64,000 nt of DNA from Deltaproteobacteria bacterium. GTDB taxonomy: Bacteria; JAGRBM01; JAHCIT01. How positions within the stretch are numbered: position 1 is the stretch's first letter; each line of letters begins with the position of its first letter. Below are positions 59,002 through 64,000 of the stretch, piece after piece. The stretch lies in assembly GCA_026129095.1 (NCBI GenBank), contig JAHCIT010000004.1, positions 124,001 through 188,000 of the forward strand. The letters are read 5' to 3'. A program made the position numbers and the translations under genes. The notes beneath the pieces are model-generated. The model saw nothing but the letters and a program-made list of their open reading frames with translations, was not told the DNA's origin and did no database searches.

Positions 59002-59174
59002 GCGGAATCTCTGGACCTTTCTGCCCGTTAATGCAACATCATATCGCCGGGGCCGCCGGGGCCGCAACGGGCCTCACAAACATTCACAGGAGGGCCTTAA
59101 ACCGCCCGGAACGTCCCCAAGGGGAAACTCCCCGTGGCCCTTTGGCCCGCTCTCGTAGTAGAAACCCTACCTTC

Positions 59175-59933
59175 ATGAAGACTTCCCGCCAGACCAGCCT
59201 GTTCCTTTCGGCCGCGGCCCGCACCTTCGGCTGGCTCGGTGGCGGCGGGAACGCGCCCGGCCGGGGCCTTGCGCCAATTCTGGGCACGGCACTCGCGGGA
59301 CTCATCGAGGCGGGGATCTACGTTGCCCTGTTCAACGCCTATATCCAGAACGAAATCCACCCGCAGATCGGCGGGGCGCTCACCGTGTTCATCTTCGCCG
59401 TCGCGAGCGGCTTTTCCCGCGAGGCGGGCCTGGGGCGGCTCGTGGACCGGGCGTTCGGAAGCGTCGGCGACCCGTCGCCGCAGGCCGGGCAGGCCGGGCA
59501 GGCCGGGCAGGCCGGGCAGGCGGGCGAGCGCGGGGCCGTGGGCGCGGGGCTCATCCTCATCGCCTGGATCGTGAAGTCCCAGGGGTTCGCCCAGATCATC
59601 GCCGCCGGGGACGACATCTCGCACCCGGCCTCGACGCTGCTCGTCCTGCTGCCGGTGACTGTGCGCGTGGCCGAACTGGCCCTCCTGGAACTGCGCGTCC
59701 GCACCCGGCAGGGGATGCTGAACGCCCTCATCGCCGCGCTCCTGTGGCTTGCCCTGTCGGTGCCGCTCGTCCCCGGCGCGTTCCTCGCCCCGCTGGCCCT
59801 CACCGCCGCGCCGCTGCTCCTCATCGGCGGCTCGTTCCAGAAGGAACTGACCGGCCGCGACCTTGCGGGACTCGCCGAGACGGGCTTCATCACCGCGCTC
59901 GCGGGGATCACGCTTGTGACGGTGATGTATTAG
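59175..59933 (+). CDS. Membrane protein with GQA tandem repeat
   Basis: A 252-residue integral membrane protein of unknown function. Hydrophobic segments lie near residues 35-55 (LGTALAGLIEAGIYVALF), 65-80, 120-135 (GAGLILIAWIVKSQGFAQ), 145-165 (TLLVLLPVTVRVAELALLE), 175-200 and at the end. The short loop near residue 105 contains a QAG triplet repeated five times, coded by a 9-base DNA repeat at 59481-59525. The stop codon is TAG whose G begins a run of 12 Gs. It is divergent from the large lipoprotein gene, so a shared promoter region of about 170 bases is between them. Confidence 0.6.
   Translation: MKTSRQTSLFLSAAARTFGWLGGGGNAPGRGLAPILGTALAGLIEAGIYVALFNAYIQNEIHPQIGGALTVFIFAVASGFSREAGLGRLVDRAFGSVGDPSPQAGQAGQAGQAGQAGERGAVGAGLILIAWIVKSQGFAQIIAAGDDISHPASTLLVLLPVTVRVAELALLELRVRTRQGMLNALIAALLWLALSVPLVPGAFLAPLALTAAPLLLIGGSFQKELTGRDLAGLAETGFITALAGITLVTVMY
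59481..59525. repeat. 9-base tandem repeat inside the membrane protein gene
   Basis: About five copies of GCAGGCCGG run in frame and code for QAG triplets. Each copy gained or lost keeps the frame, so length variation would be tolerated. Confidence 0.8.
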
Positions 59934-59944
59934 GGGGGGGGGGG
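59933..59944. repeat. Homopolymer of 12 Gs
   Basis: A G12 run starts at the last base of the TAG stop codon of the membrane protein gene and ends 186 bases before the second mod gene. GTGACA and TGTCAC, an inverted repeat, follow at 59944-59960. Runs of this length slip in replication and in sequencing. Confidence 0.9.
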
Positions 59945-60129
59945 TGACACAACTTGTCACGACCAACGGTTAGGTATTGCCTGCCGTTACCGGTGGAACG
60001 GGGCAGCCCGGTGCGCTAATAAATCCGTCGGTATTTCGAAATGATGAGCCTGACGCCAGGGATGATCTCGCTAATCCCGGCCATGAAGATATTTCGGCGC
60101 TTCTCGCGCCTTCAGGGAGCTAATGTTCG

Positions 60130-62226
60130 ATGAACCTCACCGACCGTGAAAAAGAAGAGTTGAAAGCCCTCATCGACCGGGGGGAGCCGCTTCCGCCCCG
60201 CTACAAGCTGCGGCTGTTCAGCGACGCGCCGGAGGTGGAACTGATCTGGCAGGGCAAGACGAATGAGGTCACGAATGTCGTCCTCCCGTTCCAGTCCATC
60301 GAGCAGATCGACGAGCCGCGCAAGGCGGTCAATGAAGCCCTCAACCTGTTTTCGATGGATCGGTCCAGCGGCCGCCAGGCGAGCGGCTGGTCGAACAAAC
60401 TGATTTGGGGCGACAACAAACTCATACTTTCCAGTCTCAAGAACGGACCGATGCGGCGGGAGATCGAAGCCGCCGGAGGATTGAAGCTCATCTATATCGA
60501 TCCGCCATTTGATGCCGGGATGGATTTCTCTGTCGACCTCGACGTGGGCGATGACACCTTGACGAAAGAGCCAAGCGTCATTGAGGAACTCGCATATCGC
60601 GATACTTGGGGTAAGAAAGGTGAACGATATCACCAGTACATGTATGAGCGTCTGAATGTGATGAAAGAATTATTATCAGAGGATGGGAGCATATACGTTC
60701 ATTGCGATTGGCATGTAGGACATTACTTAAAGATCATTCTCGATGAGTTATTTTCTCCGGATTATTTTCTCAACGAGATAGTATGGTATTATTATAATAA
60801 ATTTCAGGGAAATATTAATCGGTTTGCGTCTAACCATGATGTCATTTTTTGGTATCGCAAATCTGATAAGTATATTTTTAACAAGCAACGAGAAGACCGA
60901 GACGAGAAAGTTCGTCAACTGAAACGCGTATGGGATAAAGAGAAAGGCGCGATCATCAATGCAAAAGGCCCCGATGGGAAAGTAATTTATATCGAATCCT
61001 CAGAAAAGACCGTTGATGATGTATGGCGTCTCTCTATGTTGCAGCCAGCAGATCGTACTGAAAATCTTTTCTATAGTACTCAAAAACCGGAAGCATTGTT
61101 AGGACGTGTGATATCTGCGGCTTCAAATGAAGGTGACCTAGTTGCCGATTTCTTCTGCGGTTCTGGAACTACCTTGGCCGTCGCCGAAAGACTGAACCGG
61201 AAATGGATCGGTTGCGATCTGGGTCGCTTCGCCATTCACACGGCCCGCAAACGGCTGATCGGGGTCCAACGCGCACTGAAGTCCGAGGGCAAACCGTACC
61301 GCAGTTTTGAGATATTGAACCTCGGTAAATACGAGCGGCAGTATTTCATGGGCGTGGACCCGAACCTGCCGGAAGACCAGCGCAAGGCCCAGTCGATTCA
61401 GCGCGAAGAGCATTACGTCAACTTGATCCTGACTGCCTTTAAAGCCGAGCGGGTGTTCCAGTCGCCGCCGTTTCACGGCAAGAAGGGTTCGACACTGGTG
61501 CTGGTTGGTCCGATAGACGCCCCGGTGACGCAATCCCAGATCAACGATGTCATCAAGGCGTGCCAGAAACTCCAGGTCAGCAAGGCGGACGTGCTCGGCT
61601 TCGAGTTCGAGATGGGCGTCACCCAGCACCTTCAGGACGAAGCCCGCAAGAAGGGCGTCGCCCTTGGACTCAAATACATCCCCCGTGACGTGTTCGATCC
61701 TCGCGCCGTCGAAAAGGGACAAGTGAAATTCTTCGACGTTTGTTATGTGGACGTGAAGCCATTCGTGAATAAAGGCCTCGTTTCACTCCGGCTGACCGAT
61801 TTCGGCGTCTTTTACCGGCAGGACGATATCGAGGAGCTGACGGCTGACCTGAAGCCCGGCGGGAGCAAAATCACGGTCGAAAACGGTCAGGTCGTCAAGA
61901 TCATGAAGGACAAGAAAGAAAAAATCACCAGAGAGATTCTCACGAAAAAGTGGTCCGACTGGATCGACTACTGGGCGGTGGATTTCAACTACGAAAGCCG
62001 CAGGGAGATCATCCGGGTGGTCGAAAACGGCGAAGAGAAGGAACTCTGGACCGGCGGCTATATCTTCGAGAACGAATGGCAGAGTTACCGGACCCGTAAG
62101 GACCGGTCTCTGGAACTATCCAGTGGAACGCATGAATATTCCGGCAAGGGCAAATACAAGATCGCAGTAAAGGTGATCGATATCTTCGGCAACGACACAA
62201 CCAAGGTGCTGGAGGTGAAAGTCTGA
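60130..62226 (+). CDS. Site-specific DNA methyltransferase, second type III-like Mod
   Basis: A 698-residue beta-class DNA methyltransferase. The catalytic motif is DPPF (residues 124-127, IDPPFDAGMD), and the SAM motif is DFFCGSGTTLAVA (from residue 340). The target recognition domain between, about bases 60600-61140, is strongly AT-rich while both flanks are GC-rich. An unusually long C-terminal half (residues 400-698) has no counterpart in the Mod of the other system. DPPF rather than DPPY is known in some N6-adenine and N4-cytosine enzymes. It overlaps the helicase gene by one base (TGATG). It is not closely similar to the Mod protein at 44712-46616. Confidence 0.9.
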   Translation: MNLTDREKEELKALIDRGEPLPPRYKLRLFSDAPEVELIWQGKTNEVTNVVLPFQSIEQIDEPRKAVNEALNLFSMDRSSGRQASGWSNKLIWGDNKLILSSLKNGPMRREIEAAGGLKLIYIDPPFDAGMDFSVDLDVGDDTLTKEPSVIEELAYRDTWGKKGERYHQYMYERLNVMKELLSEDGSIYVHCDWHVGHYLKIILDELFSPDYFLNEIVWYYYNKFQGNINRFASNHDVIFWYRKSDKYIFNKQREDRDEKVRQLKRVWDKEKGAIINAKGPDGKVIYIESSEKTVDDVWRLSMLQPADRTENLFYSTQKPEALLGRVISAASNEGDLVADFFCGSGTTLAVAERLNRKWIGCDLGRFAIHTARKRLIGVQRALKSEGKPYRSFEILNLGKYERQYFMGVDPNLPEDQRKAQSIQREEHYVNLILTAFKAERVFQSPPFHGKKGSTLVLVGPIDAPVTQSQINDVIKACQKLQVSKADVLGFEFEMGVTQHLQDEARKKGVALGLKYIPRDVFDPRAVEKGQVKFFDVCYVDVKPFVNKGLVSLRLTDFGVFYRQDDIEELTADLKPGGSKITVENGQVVKIMKDKKEKITREILTKKWSDWIDYWAVDFNYESRREIIRVVENGEEKELWTGGYIFENEWQSYRTRKDRSLELSSGTHEYSGKGKYKIAVKVIDIFGNDTTKVLEVKV

Positions 62227-64000
62227 TGGGCTTCCACCCGCAGTTTCCCACTGACCCGTATCAGATTATTCACCCTGACGTTCGCTGGTATCCGGGCGAG
62301 GAGTTGCTGGGACGAATCGGTCTCGCAAATCTCCTGCCGCCGCTGGTACACCGCATACGGGAGGGCGTATGGAAGTGGAGGGATTCCGGATATGCAGGCG
62401 CCAGTGCGACGACCAAGGCACTGCTCCGGCACTGGTTCGAGACGGAACATCTCCTGCCGCAAACCGACGAAACCGTCGGAAAGTTCCGCTATTACTTTTC
62501 CCAGCGTGAAGCGGTCGAATCGGCCATCTGGCTCTATGAAATAGAAGAAGCCCGCGACCCCTACGGGCTCATCAAATATGACACCGCCGGGCAGGTCACT
62601 AAAAGCATGTTCCGGGAGGACTGGACCCGGTACGTGATGAAACTGGCGACCGGCGCCGGAAAGACCAAGGTGATGAGCCTGCTCATCGCGTGGTCGTACT
62701 TCCACAAGATCTATGAGGAAGATTCCGAACTCAGCAAGAACTTTTTGCTGATCGCGCCGAATATCATTGTGCTTGACCGGTTGGCGACCGACTTTGACGG
62801 CCTGAAGATATTTTTTGCCGATCCGGTGCTTCCGGACAACGGGTACGAGGGCCGGAACTGGCGTGACGATTTTCAGATCACGCTCCACAAACAGGATCAT
62901 GTCAGCAACGTCTCCCCAACCGGCAATATCTTCCTGACCAACATTCACCGGGTCTACGAGAAGGAAGAGGCCCCGAAGACGTTTGAGGAAGCCAAAGACA
63001 AGCTCGATTTCTTCGCCGGTCCCCGCCCCACCGGGAAAACCACGGATTCAAAGGTGGACCTCGGCGATATCATCCGGAACGTCTCGGAACTGGTCGTCAT
63101 CAACGACGAGGCGCACCACGTCCATGAGGAAGACCTGGCTTGGTTCAAGAGCATCGGGGACATTTCAAATCGCCTGAAACTGAAGGGCGGCAAGCTCTCG
63201 GCGCAGTTCGACCTCACGGCGACCCCAAAACACACCAACGGCGCGATTTTCGTTCAGACGGTCAGCGACTATCCCCTTGTCGAAGCCGTCAGGCAGGGGG
63301 TCGTGAAGACGCCGGTGCTCCCCGATCCGGCCTCACGGGCAAAACTTCAGGAGCGGAAAAGTGCGAAGTTCTCGGAGCGGTACCGGGATTATCTCCAGCT
63401 CGGCTATCTGGAATGGGAAAAGGTTTATGACGAGCTGGAACCGGCCGGAAAGAAGTCGATCCTGTTCGTAATGACCGACGACACGAAGAACTGCGATGAA
63501 GTGGCGGATTACCTCGTCAAGACTTTCCCGAAGCTGGAGGATGGTGTTCTGGTCATTCACACCAAGAACAATGGTGAGATCTCGGAGTCCTCAACCGGCA
63601 AGAACAAGGACGAACTGGACAGGCTCCGTAAGCTGAGCCGTGAGATTGATAGCTGGGATAATCCGTACAAAGCGATCGTATCCGTGATGGTGCTGCGCGA
63701 AGGCTGGGACGTGCAGAACGTCGTTTCGATTGTCGGCCTTCGACCGTTCAAAGCGGCGAGCAAGATTCTTCCCGAGCAGACCATTGGGCGCGGCCTCAGG
63801 CGGATGTTCCGGGGTCAGGACATCCAGGAGAAGGTCAGTGTGATCGGGACCGATGCCTTCATCGATTTTGTGGAATCCATCAAGGATGAAGGCGTTGAAT
63901 TGGAATACGCGGCGATGAGTGACCGGACCAAGCCTCAATCGCCGACCGTGATCGAGGTGGACTCGGAGAACCGGAAGAAGGATATCGAAGCCCTTGATAT
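62226..64000 (+). CDS. DEAD/DEAH helicase-restriction subunit (partial, runs off window)
   Basis: The first 591 codons of a superfamily 2 helicase that pairs with the methyltransferase upstream. Walker A is MKLATGAGKTKVM (Lys146), the DEAH box is VVINDEAHHVHEE, motif III is FDLTATPKH, and motif VI is EQTIGRGLRRMF. The N-terminal 90 residues (YQIIHPDVRWYPGEELLG) are characteristic of the BPTD_3080-like restriction helicases. No nuclease motif is visible in the part present; it would lie downstream. The ATG starts inside the TGA stop of the methyltransferase gene, so translation is coupled. Confidence 0.92.
   Translation, partial: MGFHPQFPTDPYQIIHPDVRWYPGEELLGRIGLANLLPPLVHRIREGVWKWRDSGYAGASATTKALLRHWFETEHLLPQTDETVGKFRYYFSQREAVESAIWLYEIEEARDPYGLIKYDTAGQVTKSMFREDWTRYVMKLATGAGKTKVMSLLIAWSYFHKIYEEDSELSKNFLLIAPNIIVLDRLATDFDGLKIFFADPVLPDNGYEGRNWRDDFQITLHKQDHVSNVSPTGNIFLTNIHRVYEKEEAPKTFEEAKDKLDFFAGPRPTGKTTDSKVDLGDIIRNVSELVVINDEAHHVHEEDLAWFKSIGDISNRLKLKGGKLSAQFDLTATPKHTNGAIFVQTVSDYPLVEAVRQGVVKTPVLPDPASRAKLQERKSAKFSERYRDYLQLGYLEWEKVYDELEPAGKKSILFVMTDDTKNCDEVADYLVKTFPKLEDGVLVIHTKNNGEISESSTGKNKDELDRLRKLSREIDSWDNPYKAIVSVMVLREGWDVQNVVSIVGLRPFKAASKILPEQTIGRGLRRMFRGQDIQEKVSVIGTDAFIDFVESIKDEGVELEYAAMSDRTKPQSPTVIEVDSENRKKDIEALD

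Overview
This 64 kb window is a GC-rich (roughly 63-66% by eye), densely packed bacterial chromosome segment with no gene-free stretch above 300 bases. The mix of genes suggests a lineage formerly placed in Deltaproteobacteria (Myxococcota, Bdellovibrionota or an uncultured relative). Pointers to this are a MXAN_5187-like protein, a Bd0055-like bacterial histone, a Cys-tailed ECF sigma factor, a secreted S8 protease with a Gly/Cys-rich C-terminal sorting tail, and Gram-negative envelope genes (MCE/Mla transport, MltG, lipoproteins). The assignment is an inference from gene content, not a phylogeny.

Layout. 0-3.7 kb (minus strand): the 5' part of polA, a MXAN_5187-like protein, an ECF sigma factor and a metallothionein-like peptide behind an ECF-type promoter. 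3.7-9 kb: an ABHD18-like hydrolase, a hairpin-repeat cluster, then DUF6285 and APH-fold kinase genes diverging from a GMC oxidoreductase and a histidine phosphatase. 9-18.2 kb: S8 protease, YdeP-like molybdopterin oxidoreductase, ferritin-like diiron protein, hydrolase, AI-2E-type permease and a cyclic-nucleotide-binding protein. 18.2-22.9 kb (minus): cysS, gmk, yicC, mltG, ruvX. 22.9-26.4 kb (plus): cytochrome c, argG, HEAT-repeat protein, small membrane protein.

26.5-30.9 kb (plus): a five-gene MCE lipid transport operon with two ATPases, two MlaE permeases and one MCE protein, ended by a hairpin terminator. 31-41.4 kb: PHP phosphoesterase, MBL hydrolase, two crotonase-fold enzymes, a hybrid histidine kinase, a low-GC YgiD-like dioxygenase, HIT protein, two-domain PPK2, lytic transglycosylase and phasin. 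41.6-46.6 kb: a complete type III restriction-modification system next to a decamer tandem repeat. 46.8-52.7 kb: Pro-rich exported protein, RidA, membrane protein, L28, a BrnT/CopG-type toxin-antitoxin operon with a palindromic operator, pgi, a protein with an H1-like basic tail, and a 2Fe-2S ferredoxin. 52.8-56.1 kb (minus): tRNA-Arg(CCU), histone, apt, argC, rpsI, rplM. 56.2-64 kb: a beta-propeller-like lipoprotein, a membrane protein, and a second, distinct type III-like restriction-modification system that runs off the window.

The most notable items are the bacterial histone with a basic-tailed protein nearby, the Cys-tailed sigma factor/metallothionein pair, the doubled MCE transporter, two different type III systems whose specificity regions are AT-rich islands, and a dispersed hairpin repeat family.
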